Origin: Corynebacterium pacaense
Lineage (GTDB): Bacteria; Actinomycetota; Actinomycetes; Mycobacteriales; Mycobacteriaceae
Reading direction: 5' to 3'
Assembly (NCBI RefSeq): GCF_900169525.1
Contig: NZ_LT821239.1
Span: 595,122 to 651,027, forward strand
DNA length: 55,906 nt
This document shows, one piece after another, positions 31,347 to 40,377 of the stretch (positions within the stretch are counted from its first letter, which is position 1; every line of letters begins with the position of its first letter). The notes beneath the pieces were generated by a model that made no database searches, had not been told where the DNA came from, and worked only from the letters and a program-made list of their open reading frames with translations. A program made the position numbers and the translations under genes.

Positions 31347-33403
31347 AGGAATGCGCTCACCAGCTGGAAGGTGGACACCGCCAGCAGCCAGGCCGCACCC
31401 AGCTGCACCACCAGGCCGAAGAGCATCCACTTCGTTCCGATCTCCCGTTTCTGTGCACCGAGGGTGGCCACGCACGGTGTGTAGGCCAGAAGGAAGATCA
31501 TGTAGGCCCAGACCGCGGCGAGCGCGTGACCGCCGGAGGTATCGTTGAAGTCCTTCTCAATGGCCGCCGCGAGCGGACTTGCGGCCCGCTCCGGGGCGTC
31601 GTCATCGGTGACATCGGCGGCATCATAGGTCTGCGCCCAGGTGGAGATGACCGCCTCCTTGGCCACGAAGCCAGTGATCAGCGGCCCGGTCAGTGACCAG
31701 GAACCGAAACCGGCCGGCGTGAACACCGGGGCCACGGCCTCACTGAGTGCTCCATAGGCGGAATCCTGGGTGGGAAGGTCCTCATCGGCGATACCGTAGC
31801 CGCCGACCACGGGGATCGACTGCAGCAGCCAGACCACCGTGACGGTGGCGACGATGATGCCACCCGCCGTCTGCAGGAACCCCTTGAGGCGAACCCACGC
31901 GACACCGAGAGCTATTCTGGGGACCGGCCACTGGTAGTCTGGGAGATCGATGACCAGGGGTTCCGAGGGCATCGCCCGCCAGAGGGTGTGACGCAGGACG
32001 AGTCCGGTGAGCACGATCAGTGCGATGGAGATCAGGTACATGGCGAAGACCACGGTGCCGGCATGGCCGGGGAAGAACACCGCGGCGAGCATGACATAGA
32101 CAGTCAGACGGGCCGAACATGAGGTGAAGGGGATCAGCAGGGCGGTGAGGATCCGCTGTCGGGGGCTGCCGAGGACCCGCGTCGCCGAGATGGCGGGGAC
32201 ATTGCATCCGAAACCGACCACCAGCGGGATGAACGCCTTTCCGGGCAGCCCGATGGCGCGCATGAGACGGTCCGTGACCACGGCGGCCCGTGCCATGTAT
32301 CCGGAATCCTCCAGGACGGCCAGACACACGAACATCAGCGCCATCAGTGGGGCGAAGGTCAGGACCATTCCCACGCCACCGATCAGACCGTCCACGATCA
32401 GACCCTCGACCAGCGGCCGATCCAGATGGACCAGTGAGAGCAGTGAGCGTGCCCAGTCCGACAGCGGGCCGGTCACCAGGGATTCCAGGCCGTCCTGAAA
32501 AGGCGCCGCAACTGTGGTGGTTATCTGGAACACACACCACATGACCGCCAGGAACAGTATCGGGCCGGCGACCGGATTGAGGGCGAGCCTGTCGATCCGC
32601 TCGGAGACGGACACCGGGGCGGGCCGGGAGCTTGACGCCAGATCCAGTGCCTGATCAATCGATGCGAAACGCACCTCCGCGAGATCATCGGCGGTGAGGT
32701 GCTCAGCGGACACCGGATTGCAGCACGGACAATCCGGATCGGTGGCCTGTCCGGGGAGGCAGATGCAGGTGGTTCCGTGGGCGATACGTCCCGCGGGGCG
32801 GGTGATCGCGGGTGCCCTGCCCATAGCTTCCATAACCGCGGTGCCCACGGCCTCGACATTGCGGCGGTGGCGGGGATCGACGGCGACGGTCGGGATGCCG
32901 AGCTTTTCTGCGATCCCCTCCGGGTCGATGTCCAGGCCGCGGGAGCGTGCCACATCCATCTTTGTCAGGACGATCAGCAGGCGATAGGGGTATTCGGCGA
33001 GCTCGGTGGCGATGTAGAGTCCCCGGGCGGGGGAGCTGGCATCGACAACCACGATCACCAGGTCGGGGCGCTCGGACTCCCCGCGTTCGATGAGCAGCTC
33101 CCTGGTGAGTTCCTCATCCGGACTCAGTGGTTCCAGCGAATAGGCGCCGGGGAAGTCTATGACATCGAAAACGGTGCCACCCGCCGTCCATGCGCCACGG
33201 CTGGTCTCGACCGTGGTGCCGGGCCAGTTGCCCATTTTCACCCGTGCACCGGTGAGCGCGTTGAACAGCGTCGACTTACCGGAGTTCGGTGCTCCCACGA
33301 GCCCGATGATCGGTGAACCCTCCGGCGCCGGCGTGGTGCCCTCCTGGCAGTGGCAACTCACGGCCGCGGACATCGTCTCCGGAGTATTGGTGGTGGTGCT
33401 CAT
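31343..33403 (-). CDS. feoB: Ferrous iron transporter FeoB
   Basis: The 686-residue protein is the Fe2+ permease. The N-terminal G domain has G1 GAPNSGKST, G3 DFPGAYS and G4 LTKMD, with a helical GDI-like spacer after it. The membrane part includes the Gate segments PLVVGFGCNVPAISATRVLG and FTSCSARLTVYVMLAA, with Cys in both. Unusual features are a short CHC motif near residue 17 and a cytoplasmic insertion at about residues 211-227, CICLPGQATDPDCPCC, between the G domain and the membrane part. ATG at 33403 overlaps the feoA stop by 4 bp. Longer upstream frames are inside feoA. Confidence 0.94.
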   Translation of the reverse strand: MSTTTNTPETMSAAVSCHCQEGTTPAPEGSPIIGLVGAPNSGKSTLFNALTGARVKMGNWPGTTVETSRGAWTAGGTVFDVIDFPGAYSLEPLSPDEELTRELLIERGESERPDLVIVVVDASSPARGLYIATELAEYPYRLLIVLTKMDVARSRGLDIDPEGIAEKLGIPTVAVDPRHRRNVEAVGTAVMEAMGRAPAITRPAGRIAHGTTCICLPGQATDPDCPCCNPVSAEHLTADDLAEVRFASIDQALDLASSSRPAPVSVSERIDRLALNPVAGPILFLAVMWCVFQITTTVAAPFQDGLESLVTGPLSDWARSLLSLVHLDRPLVEGLIVDGLIGGVGMVLTFAPLMALMFVCLAVLEDSGYMARAAVVTDRLMRAIGLPGKAFIPLVVGFGCNVPAISATRVLGSPRQRILTALLIPFTSCSARLTVYVMLAAVFFPGHAGTVVFAMYLISIALIVLTGLVLRHTLWRAMPSEPLVIDLPDYQWPVPRIALGVAWVRLKGFLQTAGGIIVATVTVVWLLQSIPVVGGYGIADEDLPTQDSAYGALSEAVAPVFTPAGFGSWSLTGPLITGFVAKEAVISTWAQTYDAADVTDDDAPERAASPLAAAIEKDFNDTSGGHALAAVWAYMIFLLAYTPCVATLGAQKREIGTKWMLFGLVVQLGAAWLLAVSTFQLVSAFL

Positions 33404-33657
33404 CGCCGGACCTCCATCATGCGCAGGGTCTCCCGGTCGATCGCGTACCGGGAAATCCCGGTGTCCACCACCCGGCCTCCTCCGGAGGTGCGCTGGACCA
33501 CGGTAATCGTGGTGCCCGGCCGCATCCCGAGCTCGGCTAGCCTGGACCGCAGCGCCGGCTCCGTGTGTGATCTGACCAGCGTCGCCTCCGCACCCCTGGG
33601 CACGTCGGCCAGGCTCGGCCATGAGCTCTTCCCACGGTTCCTCGAAGGAATCAGCAT
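33400..33657 (-). CDS. feoA: FeoA-like SH3-fold protein
   Basis: This 85-residue protein has the FeoA core LADVPRGAEATLVRSHTEPA, RLAELGMRPGTTITVVQRTS and ISRYAIDRETLRMMEVR, typical of the small cytosolic partner of FeoB. A short basic N-terminal tail precedes the domain. AAGGAAGG lies just upstream of the ATG. It is the first gene of the feoABC operon, and its upstream region carries putative DtxR boxes. Confidence 0.92.
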   Translation of the reverse strand: MLIPSRNRGKSSWPSLADVPRGAEATLVRSHTEPALRSRLAELGMRPGTTITVVQRTSGGGRVVDTGISRYAIDRETLRMMEVRR

Positions 33658-33718
33658 CGGGAGCCTTCCTTTCTCTGGTGGCCACCTTCTTCTGGGCCGG
33701 AGCGTTCGAATTGTTCCG

Positions 33719-33797
33719 CTCCAAAGGTTTGCCTAAGGCTTTAATGGTTACCCTACGCTCGATGAATACAGTTGCTACTTTGGTTAGGCATGACTCT
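33719..33797. promoter_or_regulatory. Putative DtxR iron boxes upstream of feoA
   Basis: Two DtxR-like sites are visible. Minus strand, about 33721-33736: TTAGGCAAACCTTTGG. Plus strand, 33779-33789: TTTGGTTAGGC, matching 10 of 11 positions of the DtxR half TTAGGTTAGGC, then a weaker second half. They lie 65-140 bp before feoA, and a candidate promoter for feoA (TAGCAA, 16 bp, TAGGGT on the minus strand) lies between them. DtxR repression by Fe2+ is the expected control of such operons. Confidence 0.5.
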
Positions 33798-33877
33798 AAT
33801 CACGGGGTGGCGGGTGGACTTCCCGCGATTCCGGGGAGTAGGGGCCGGACCCGCGCAGGTGCCTCGTCGAGGGTGAT

Positions 33878-33907
33878 TTGTTTGCCCGTACCCGTCTCCG
33901 TTAAGCT
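33878..33907 (+). promoter_or_regulatory. Putative promoter of tRNA-Ser(CGA)
   Basis: TTGTTT (33878-33883), an 18-bp spacer and TAAGCT (33902-33907) end 7 bp before the tRNA, so transcription would start almost at the mature 5' end. Confidence 0.5.
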
Positions 33908-33914
33908 ATCTCGC

Positions 33915-34005
33915 GGTGGCGTGTCCGAGCGGCCGAAGGTGTTCGCCTCGAAAGCGAATGTTGGGTAATCCCCAACCGGGGGTTCAAATCCCCCCGCCAC
34001 CGCCA
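33915..34005 (+). tRNA. tRNA-Ser (anticodon CGA)
   Basis: A 91-nt class II tRNA: acceptor GGTGGCG/CGCCACC, G discriminator, encoded CCA, anticodon stem-loop TTCGC-CTCGAAA-GCGAA (anticodon CGA), long variable arm TTGGGTAATCCCCAA and T loop GTTCAAATC. Confidence 0.97.
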
Positions 34006-34007
34006 AT

Positions 34008-34047
34008 GATCCCCCCAGCTGTTTCCTCAGCTGGGGGGATCTTTTTT
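34008..34047 (+). terminator. Rho-independent terminator after tRNA-Ser(CGA)
   Basis: GATCCCCCCAGCTG pairs perfectly with CAGCTGGGGGGATC across a TTTCCT loop, followed by TTTTTT. Confidence 0.93.
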
Positions 34048-34112
34048 ACGGTGGTCCCGGGTGGGAGCTGAAGGGACGGTGGAAACGCCTCCGGGGTGTT
34101 GAGTTCACATTG

Positions 34113-34146
34113 TTGGTTCCAGAAGCTGTGACGGTACACTGTGTCC
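34113..34146 (+). promoter_or_regulatory. Promoter and likely operator of the TetR-family gene
   Basis: TTGGTT (34113-34118) and TACACT (34135-34140) with a 16-bp gap form a promoter. The -10 is inside a short palindrome centred on ACACTGTGT (imperfect GGTACACTGTGTCC, 34133-34146), a natural place for autorepression by the TetR protein. Confidence 0.5.
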
Positions 34147-34180
34147 ACATCATTTCGTATCCACTCAAGACGGGAACCCC

Positions 34181-34795
34181 GTGGCCCATATCCCAGCAGA
34201 CGTTCGTCGTGAGCAGTTGGTGGATGCCGCGTTCCAGATCATCGCGACGCAGGGCATTCAACGCGCGACGACCAGACGTATCGCCGAGGCGGCGAATGCG
34301 TCGCTCGCCCTCGTCCATTATTGCTTCGAGAGCAAGGATGACCTGTTGCTGGAGGTGTTCAAGAAGCTCGCATACGAGATCGTGGACTTTACCGATGTCG
34401 CTTCGCTTCCCGCTGATCCCGCGGAACGGGCAGCGGCGTATATCATCCGATCGGCCGAGTGGGTTCTGGCTGATCCGGAGCGCGCACACGCCATGTACGA
34501 GACGACGCTGTGGGCAACCCGGCGCATCGAGGGGGAGGTGAGCATGGCGGCCACGGTGTACGAGTTTCACACCGAGGAGATCCTTCGCGTCCTGGCACCG
34601 GCTGAAATGACAGCAATGGAGGAGCCCGTTCTCCGCGATGTCGCCCGCCTGGTGCTTTCCCTCGTTGACGGTTTGCAACTGCAGTGGGTGGCCGGCGGGA
34701 ATACGGCACGATTCCGCAGGAACAGCGAACAGGCGGCGGAGATGATGCGGGATCATGTGGCACGGATGATGCAGCAACAGCCATCTGGGACATAA
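34181..34795 (+). CDS. TetR-family transcriptional regulator
   Basis: The 204-residue regulator has an N-terminal TetR helix-turn-helix (about residues 8-55: EQLVDAAFQIIATQGIQRAT and IAEAANASLALVHYCFESKD) and a helical ligand-binding domain. The combination of VHYCF and a BetI-like C-terminal region suggests sensing of a small nitrogenous compound, but that is a guess. The GTG at 34181 has only a weak upstream site. It is convergent with the amidase operon and is the best local candidate for its regulator, although that operon's palindrome at 38374 differs from the one in this gene's own promoter. Confidence 0.9.
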   Translation: MAHIPADVRREQLVDAAFQIIATQGIQRATTRRIAEAANASLALVHYCFESKDDLLLEVFKKLAYEIVDFTDVASLPADPAERAAAYIIRSAEWVLADPERAHAMYETTLWATRRIEGEVSMAATVYEFHTEEILRVLAPAEMTAMEEPVLRDVARLVLSLVDGLQLQWVAGGNTARFRRNSEQAAEMMRDHVARMMQQQPSGT

Positions 34796-34875
34796 CCTCG
34801 CTCATCGCATGGACCCTGGGATCTGACCGGGTGGGCCATCTAGGGTGTGGTGAAAAGGCCCCGTGGCCCGTACGA

Positions 34876-34934
34876 ACCCGGCAGGCAACCCCAACTCCTG
34901 GATTTTCAGTGTCGTGGATCGTTGCCTGCCGGGT
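34876..34934. repeat. Perfect 14-bp inverted repeat between convergent genes
   Basis: ACCCGGCAGGCAAC (34876-34889) and GTTGCCTGCCGGGT (34921-34934) are exact complements with a 31-nt spacer. It lies between the TetR and amidase 3' ends and may terminate both, but there is no T-tract. Confidence 0.7.
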
Positions 34935-34973
34935 CCTGTCAGCCGGATGTCCGGGCGTCGGCACGGACGCTTC

Positions 34974-36407
34974 TCAGTTCGGGGGCGGAGTCTTTGACCC
35001 TGCAGTCAGCGGTGGACGGACCCCGTCCCAGGGGAATGACTGCTCGATTACTGCGCTGAGGCTGAAAAGCAGATCCTCGCGTCCCGAGGCGGCGACGAGC
35101 TGCACTCCGATGGGTAGTCCGCCCGGGCCTGAACCGACCGGGAGGCTGATCGCAGGCTGCCCACCGATGTTGAAGGGTGCGGTGAAGGCCCCGACGCTGA
35201 ACATCGTGTCCAACCAGGAAGGGAGGGTCTGGGTCGGGTCGTCATAGTTTAGAGTGCCGTGGGCGAACGCCGGCACGGTACTGGTCGGGGTGACCAGTAC
35301 ATCGATCTGCTCGAAGAAGGCGGCGAGGTCACGTACGATCTGGTCGAACTCCAGTAGACCTGCTGCCAGTTCCGTCGAGGGCATGCTGCGTGCCTCCCGC
35401 CATCCGGCCAGGGTCACGGCCTCGACGGAATCCCTGTCCGGTGGTACGGGCGCGTCGATGAACATGGACAGGTACGACAGGCCGCATACCGCGGTGAACG
35501 CCGAACGGATCGCGTCAGGACGAATCGGGAGTGTGACCTCGTCCACGATGTGCCCGGCAGACTCGAGTTCCCGGGCGACCGACAGCGCAGCCTCAGTGGC
35601 AGCCGGATCCACTGCAACCCCGTTCCAGGTCTGCGTCGCAACGCCCACGCGGAGACTCCCCTTAACCTCGTGCAGGGCGTTGAGGTATGAATTCATGGGG
35701 GCGGGGATTCGGTACTTTGCGTCGCGACCGGGCCCGGCGAGTGTGTCAAGTGCGAGGGCGCAGTCCCGCAGTGTGCGCGTCAGCACGAAATCGTAGCCCG
35801 CTCCCGAGAAACCATCGACGTCCTGGGGAGTGCGTCCGCGGGTGGGCTTGAGGCCTACGAGGCCGCAGAAAGAGGCGGGGATGCGAATCGAACCGAGTCC
35901 ATCGGTGGCGTGTGCGATCGGCACACCACCGGCGGCGACGAGGGCGGCGGCGCCGCCGCTGGAGCCACCCGGTGTCCGGGAGAGGTCCCATGGGTTGCGG
36001 GTGATGCCCCGGCGTCGGGACTCCGTTGCGAAGCTCATCGAGAACTCCGGCGTCGCCGTGGATCCAAGGATGGCGAGGCCGGCGCTGCGGGCACGTGAGA
36101 TCTGCTCGGTGTCCGACGCGGCGACCTGCCCGTCGAAGTACCGGCTGCCGCCGCTCCAGGGAAACCCGCCGACATGTGGCCCCTCGTCCTTGGCCAGGAA
36201 GGGGACACCGCCGAACGGACCGTTGGTGTTGAAGGATGGGACGGCATCTGCCAATGGAAAGGCCAATGCATTGAGTGAGGAGTTGAGCGACTCGATGGCA
36301 GTGCGCGCGATAGCTTGCACCTCGTCGGGATCAACCTCTCCGGAACGTATCAGCGCCGCGAGGGCGGTTGCATCGAGGGTTGAGTATTCGGACAGGGAAA
36401 GTGACAT
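34974..36407 (-). CDS. Amidase, amidase-signature family
   Basis: The 477-residue hydrolase has the Ser-cisSer-Lys machinery. The Lys is near residue 73 in PFLAKDEG, the cis-Ser loop is [14 protein letters not shown] (about 147-160) and the nucleophile Ser is near 172 in [20 protein letters not shown]. The last third contains [18 protein letters not shown], typical of the family. It would hydrolyse a small amide in the cytoplasm. It is the last gene of a cupin, permease, amidase operon, so its substrate is probably what the permease imports. GatA is unlikely because no gatB or gatC is near and the N-terminal region differs. Confidence 0.92.
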   Translation of the reverse strand: MSLSLSEYSTLDATALAALIRSGEVDPDEVQAIARTAIESLNSSLNALAFPLADAVPSFNTNGPFGGVPFLAKDEGPHVGGFPWSGGSRYFDGQVAASDTEQISRARSAGLAILGSTATPEFSMSFATESRRRGITRNPWDLSRTPGGSSGGAAALVAAGGVPIAHATDGLGSIRIPASFCGLVGLKPTRGRTPQDVDGFSGAGYDFVLTRTLRDCALALDTLAGPGRDAKYRIPAPMNSYLNALHEVKGSLRVGVATQTWNGVAVDPAATEAALSVARELESAGHIVDEVTLPIRPDAIRSAFTAVCGLSYLSMFIDAPVPPDRDSVEAVTLAGWREARSMPSTELAAGLLEFDQIVRDLAAFFEQIDVLVTPTSTVPAFAHGTLNYDDPTQTLPSWLDTMFSVGAFTAPFNIGGQPAISLPVGSGPGGLPIGVQLVAASGREDLLFSLSAVIEQSFPWDGVRPPLTAGSKTPPPN

Positions 36408-36440
36408 GATTCTAGACTTTCAGGGAGTAGGTGATAGCGG

Positions 36441-37904
36441 TCAGGATGCCTGGCGGCCGACACCTGCATAGACCCGGGGACGCCGAGTGCGGAGCCAGAG
36501 AGCGTAGAGGCATCCCACGATGAAGGAAAGCCCGACGAACCCAAACCCGATCGGGGTTAGAACTGTCGGAACACCGAGCAGCAGTGTCGCCTGCGTTGCG
36601 CTGTACCAGAGCAGCACGGCGATGGCGATAACGCTGATCGTCGGGGCGATTGCGACGGTCCAGATTGATCGCCCGCCCCTACCGTTGCGGATGAAGTACA
36701 CAATGCAGGACAGTGACACCAGAAGCAGCAGCGTCTGGAAGGCGAAGATGCCGACGCCACCGAACGTTCCATAAGCCAGGACCGGATCGGTGCCGGTCAC
36801 GACCACCGCAAGGACGACCAGTGCGAAGATCGTCACCGTGAGCATCGCGGCGCGGTGCGGTGAACCCAGCCGCGGGTGTGCGATCGCGAGATTGTGCGGG
36901 AGCAGTCGGTCGGCGGCGAAGGAGAAGAAGTAGCGTGAGGTGGCGTTGACGGTGGCCAGCTGTGAGGCCAGCGCACTGAGTAGCAGCAGGGCTGATACGA
37001 CGAGACTGGCCATGTGCCCGACCTGCTGGTCGATGGCCATCGTCATGACGCTTGCCGGATCCTCGGCGGCCGTGGCGGCGATGTTGTCGATCCCGATGGC
37101 CGTGATCAGCGCGTAGGCGGTGGCTCCGTAGAGCACGGTCATGATGATGACAAGTGTATAGGTCGCCCGCGGGATGGATCGGTCGGGGTCTCGCACCTCC
37201 TCACGATAAAGGGCGGTGCTCTCGAAGCCGCCGTACAGCGTGGAGGCGAAAAGGATGCCGATCGAAATGGAGCCGCTGGTGAAGCCGCCGAGTGTGAAAG
37301 GTTCGGCGGACCGGCCCTCAGGGCCTCCTGAGACCACGGAGAAGACAATGAAGGCCGTGAGAACGATGACTTCGATCATTACGATGACACCGAGAACGCG
37401 ACCGTTGAAGTCAGCACCCCTGTAGGCGCAGAAACCGGCAATGGATAGATAGCCAACTACGTAGATCCACCAGGGAATGTCGATCCCAACGGCGTTCAGG
37501 AAGAACGACTGGGCTGCCAGTCCGCCGAAAATCGCAAATCCCACTCCGGCGAGGATGTACAGGGCGGCGGCCAGGAAACCCGAGCCGACGCCGATCACCT
37601 TGCCGAGACCTGCGGTGATGTATGTGTAGAAGCCGCCGGGTCGTGGTACGGCACGCACCATGGCGGTGTAACCGACGGCGAAGATCAGCAACATGAAACC
37701 GACGACGGCGAAGGACAGTGGCGCACCGATTCCGTTGCCGTATCCAATGACAAGGGGGACGTATCCGGCGGCTGCTGCAAGGGGTGCGACATAGCCGAGA
37801 ACAGTGAGAGTGACTCCGGTCGCGCTCAACCGTCCCGAGAGTTTACCTGTTTCGGGGGCGGCAAGATCGGCTTTGGTGCCGTTCTCGCGGAATGTGGTTT
37901 TCAT
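36441..37904 (-). CDS. APC-superfamily amino acid/polyamine permease
   Basis: The 487-residue transporter has about 12 hydrophobic segments and the APC opening [20 protein letters not shown]. The conserved glycine-rich [20 protein letters not shown] and [20 protein letters not shown] are typical of the family. The short basic C-terminus is cytoplasmic. GGAG precedes the ATG at 37904. It lies 33 bp upstream of the amidase start and 87 bp downstream of the cupin stop in the same direction. It probably imports an amino acid, amine or amide that the amidase then degrades. Confidence 0.93.
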   Translation of the reverse strand: MKTTFRENGTKADLAAPETGKLSGRLSATGVTLTVLGYVAPLAAAAGYVPLVIGYGNGIGAPLSFAVVGFMLLIFAVGYTAMVRAVPRPGGFYTYITAGLGKVIGVGSGFLAAALYILAGVGFAIFGGLAAQSFFLNAVGIDIPWWIYVVGYLSIAGFCAYRGADFNGRVLGVIVMIEVIVLTAFIVFSVVSGGPEGRSAEPFTLGGFTSGSISIGILFASTLYGGFESTALYREEVRDPDRSIPRATYTLVIIMTVLYGATAYALITAIGIDNIAATAAEDPASVMTMAIDQQVGHMASLVVSALLLLSALASQLATVNATSRYFFSFAADRLLPHNLAIAHPRLGSPHRAAMLTVTIFALVVLAVVVTGTDPVLAYGTFGGVGIFAFQTLLLLVSLSCIVYFIRNGRGGRSIWTVAIAPTISVIAIAVLLWYSATQATLLLGVPTVLTPIGFGFVGLSFIVGCLYALWLRTRRPRVYAGVGRQAS

Positions 37905-37950
37905 GGGGGCTCCAAAGCGAGTGATGATGTTGCAGGAGACGGAGTGGGGT

Positions 37951-38003
37951 GTGGTTCAGAAATCAAGGGTGGTTCAGAAATCAAGGGTGGTTCAGAAATC
38001 GAG
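37951..38003. repeat. Three tandem copies of an 18-bp unit at the cupin 3' end
   Basis: GTGGTTCAGAAATCAAGG is repeated at 37951, 37969 and 37987, the last copy diverging in its final bases. Each unit carries the minus-strand sequence for the cupin C-terminus and stop (GATTTCTGA), so the end of the gene has been triplicated; only the first stop is used. Confidence 0.9.
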
Positions 38004-38357
38004 ACCGCGGGGATCGGTGATCGAGAAGTAGTCTTCGTATTCCTCGATGACTTCGTAGGTCGTGACGGCCCCGTCGGTGAGGTGCATGACGTCGCCGGGA
38101 GAGCAATCGATGCGCGAGCCGTCGTCGGCGGTGATGATCAGGCGTCCCTTGAGTACGAGCGTCCATTCGTCACCGACCTGGGTGAAGGTGAAGACACCGG
38201 GGGATGCGCGGAAGATTCCCGTGATGGCGGTGCCGTCAAGGGAACGAGAAATTGTTGCGTAGTGCGGATTGGGATTTCCTGCGGTGATCGCGCCCTCGTC
38301 CAGTGGGAATGGCTCGGCGTCGATGCTGTCAAGGCGGAAACTGTGAACGTGTGGCAT
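37992..38357 (-). CDS. Cupin-domain protein (DUF861-like)
   Basis: The 121-residue single-cupin protein has the two beta-barrel motifs: GIFRASPGVFTFTQVGDEWT with LVLKGRLIITADDG, and DCSPGDVMHLTDG. The Trp after a Glu and the absence of the usual metal His cluster (GxHxH) suggest the DUF861/EutQ-like group rather than a metal dioxygenase. It may modify or bind an intermediate related to the amide imported by the neighbouring permease. A good GGAGG lies 8 nt before the ATG at 38357; a longer start at 38381 is rejected because it lies inside the operator region. Confidence 0.87.
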   Translation of the reverse strand: MPHVHSFRLDSIDAEPFPLDEGAITAGNPNPHYATISRSLDGTAITGIFRASPGVFTFTQVGDEWTLVLKGRLIITADDGSRIDCSPGDVMHLTDGAVTTYEVIEEYEDYFSITDPRGLDF

Positions 38358-38373
38358 GTGGAAAACCTCCAAG

Positions 38374-38400
38374 TTGGTCATTGATTAAGTCAATGATCAA
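38374..38400. promoter_or_regulatory. 27-bp near-palindromic operator of the cupin-permease-amidase operon
   Basis: The core arms TCATTGA and TCAATGA are exact complements around a TTAAG spacer, with flanks TTGG and TCAA extending the symmetry. On the minus strand a -35 (TTACAC), a 17-bp spacer and a -10 (TAATCA) are present; the -10 falls inside the palindrome. This is a strong candidate for repression of the operon. Confidence 0.7.
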
Positions 38401-38985
38401 GTTAGTGTAACCTCCCGTGCACGCTCTGTATATACTCTTTTTTGCCGATTGCGGTTTTCTTATGTTTTTGGCTAAGAGGTGCCTTGTGGATCATCGGGCC
38501 ATACCGCATTCCGGGGCTTGTAGGGGGCTTCCGACGTCTCGCGGAAAGCAAGGGAATCAAGCTTCTCAGAAGCTCTGGGGATGCATGTCAAACAGGCTTC
38601 CGGCGCTGGAACCAGGGTTTTGAGAACCGGTACGTTGCTGCTGGCTGCTCCCATTAGGTGCAGGGTTGCAATGGTCCGTGAAAGGGGCCTCGGCCCGTGA
38701 GCTCAACTCTTTTCAGCCACGTCGCCCAGCGACACCGGGCGAGCCGACGGAACCGGGTCGGCGGGAATCGTCCATGGACTTTCCCAGACCCTGATCGGGC
38801 TCCCATCCCGCAATTGAAGAGAAATATGGTGGCGAGACGCCGAAACCGTTCACATCGCTGGGAACCCCTCGGCGGACAGAGCCCGGCGCCGTTTGCACCT
38901 CTCTCCGCCCCTCCTTCGGTTGGGATACATGCCGATCGGGATCACCTACCCCCCGCGGTGCGGCCACCTCTTGGATGGGGGAACG
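38401..38985. other. Long intergenic stretch before the TPR-like gene
   Basis: About 585 bp lie between the cupin operator and the next gene. A 71-codon frame (38442-38657, plus) starts with a plausible hydrophobic run but matches no family I know and has no ribosome binding site. I see no tRNA, repeat or IS end. Confidence 0.4.
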
Positions 38986-38991
38986 GTAGAA
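38986..38991 (+). promoter_or_regulatory. Putative -10 element and leaderless start of the TPR-like gene
   Basis: TAGAAT ends 9 bp before the ATG at 39001, which has no Shine-Dalgarno, fitting a leaderless mRNA. No convincing -35 is present. Confidence 0.45.
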
Positions 38992-39000
38992 TTCCCAGAC

Positions 39001-40377
39001 ATGACAACGCCTGCCCGGGGATCGACGAAATACGACACTGAACGGCGCATCCTCGCCGAGCTACGCCGGATTCACGCGAGGATCGAGTCGGCACCGGAGG
39101 GGGTGGACAATGCCACGGCCACCGAGTTGTCGGAGGAGCTGTCGGTTCTCCGCGCCTTTATCAGCGAGGTGGATCGCCTTCCCAAAGGTCAGTTCATCCC
39201 GGTGTTGGACCCCGACGGCCGGCTGCGCGCCGAGCCGGCGGATACACGGGATGATCTCGGTGCCCTTATCCTCGGTGTGCAGGATTGGTTCGACCTCTCC
39301 CGGCTGGCCGGGAACGGCGGCTCAATGTTCGAGGCGGGCCGGCTGTGTTCGGCGATTGGTCTGGCACTGGGCAATCCGGCGCTCACCGGACGGGGCCGGA
39401 ACATGCGGGAGCGGGCACGGGCCCTCGAGGAGGAACAGGCCCAGGCGGCGCTTATGGAAGCCGAGGGCGAGGCTGCGATAAATCCCGAGGTCGCCGCGGT
39501 CGACGAGGAGATTGCCATCGCGCTGGCGCGCACCCCCCTGGAGCTGACGGAGGCGGAGGTGGCCGGGGTACAGGGTGTGCTGGAGCAGCTGCTGTCCGCT
39601 GGGGATGTAGTCACCGTGCAGGCTATCGGGTTCATCGTCACGGACTATCTGGAGACGAGGTCGGATTTCGGAGAGACGTCGATGTCGACCTCCGATGCGA
39701 ACTCCTATGTGTCGGCGCGGCGACTGCTGGCCTACACTCTCGAGAGCGGCGGTGCGGCGGAGGATGCGTTCCTCGCCAATACCGAGCTGGTGCGGGAGGT
39801 GGTGCTCAATTGGAATCCCGAGCTGCTGGCCAGACTGTCGCCGCTCCACCGTGCCTTCTGCCTCCGGTTCTCGGCGGCGGAGGAGGCCGTGGGGGAGCTG
39901 GGTGTGGAGGATCGGATCTCCAAAGCCAAGGATGCCGCCACCGCCTATGAGCAGGGTGGACGCTTGGATCTGGCCTCGGGGAGCCTGCTGCTGGCGGGTG
40001 CGCTCACCCATCGCAGCGGTGACAATGCCGCCTGGTTCGAAATGATCAACGGGGCGTTGAAGAAGGCCTATGAGTCGGAGAGTTTTCCCTCGATCGCCCG
40101 TGCCACCGTGGACTTGTCCAGGGTCTATGTCGCCGCGAACAGGTACCAGCAGGCGGCGCAAATTCTCATTGATCTCATCAAGAGGGCGAAGACACTGAGC
40201 CTGGGCTCAACCGCCGAGCAGGAGGCTCTCGCCTCGGTGATGGTGGAACTCGCCGGACTGTACGCGATCGCCGGGCAGCCGGATGAGCAGGCGAGACTGC
40301 TGTCCCAGGCACATGGGATCTACACCGCGACCGGGAACCTGGACATGGCCGCGAGGGTGGCCCCGGGCAGGTCCTAA
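39001..40377 (+). CDS. Helical-repeat (TPR-like) protein of unknown function
   Basis: The 458-residue protein is almost entirely helical. An N-terminal coiled coil (about 12-60, ERRILAELRRIHARIESAPE) is followed by an Ala/Glu-rich central part and, from about residue 300, TPR-like repeats: DAATAYEQGGRLDLASGSLL, ATVDLSRVYVAANRYQQAAQ and LAGLYAIAGQPDEQARLLSQ. Such repeats usually form protein scaffolds. It has no signal peptide or membrane segment. Its 3' end overlaps the end of the minus-strand GTPase/tubulin-like locus by 4 bp, so it may be a partner of that system, but it is transcribed separately. The frame is open further upstream, but the ATG at 39001 is favoured by the TAGAAT element. 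Confidence 0.72.
   Translation: MTTPARGSTKYDTERRILAELRRIHARIESAPEGVDNATATELSEELSVLRAFISEVDRLPKGQFIPVLDPDGRLRAEPADTRDDLGALILGVQDWFDLSRLAGNGGSMFEAGRLCSAIGLALGNPALTGRGRNMRERARALEEEQAQAALMEAEGEAAINPEVAAVDEEIAIALARTPLELTEAEVAGVQGVLEQLLSAGDVVTVQAIGFIVTDYLETRSDFGETSMSTSDANSYVSARRLLAYTLESGGAAEDAFLANTELVREVVLNWNPELLARLSPLHRAFCLRFSAAEEAVGELGVEDRISKAKDAATAYEQGGRLDLASGSLLLAGALTHRSGDNAAWFEMINGALKKAYESESFPSIARATVDLSRVYVAANRYQQAAQILIDLIKRAKTLSLGSTAEQEALASVMVELAGLYAIAGQPDEQARLLSQAHGIYTATGNLDMAARVAPGRS

Noticed and set aside
34974..36407. GatA subunit of the tRNA amidotransferase
   Set aside because: No gatB or gatC is nearby and the operon carries a permease and cupin instead.
38442..38657. 71-codon plus-strand frame in the intergenic stretch
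   Set aside because: No ribosome binding site, no family, and it overlaps other frames of similar quality.
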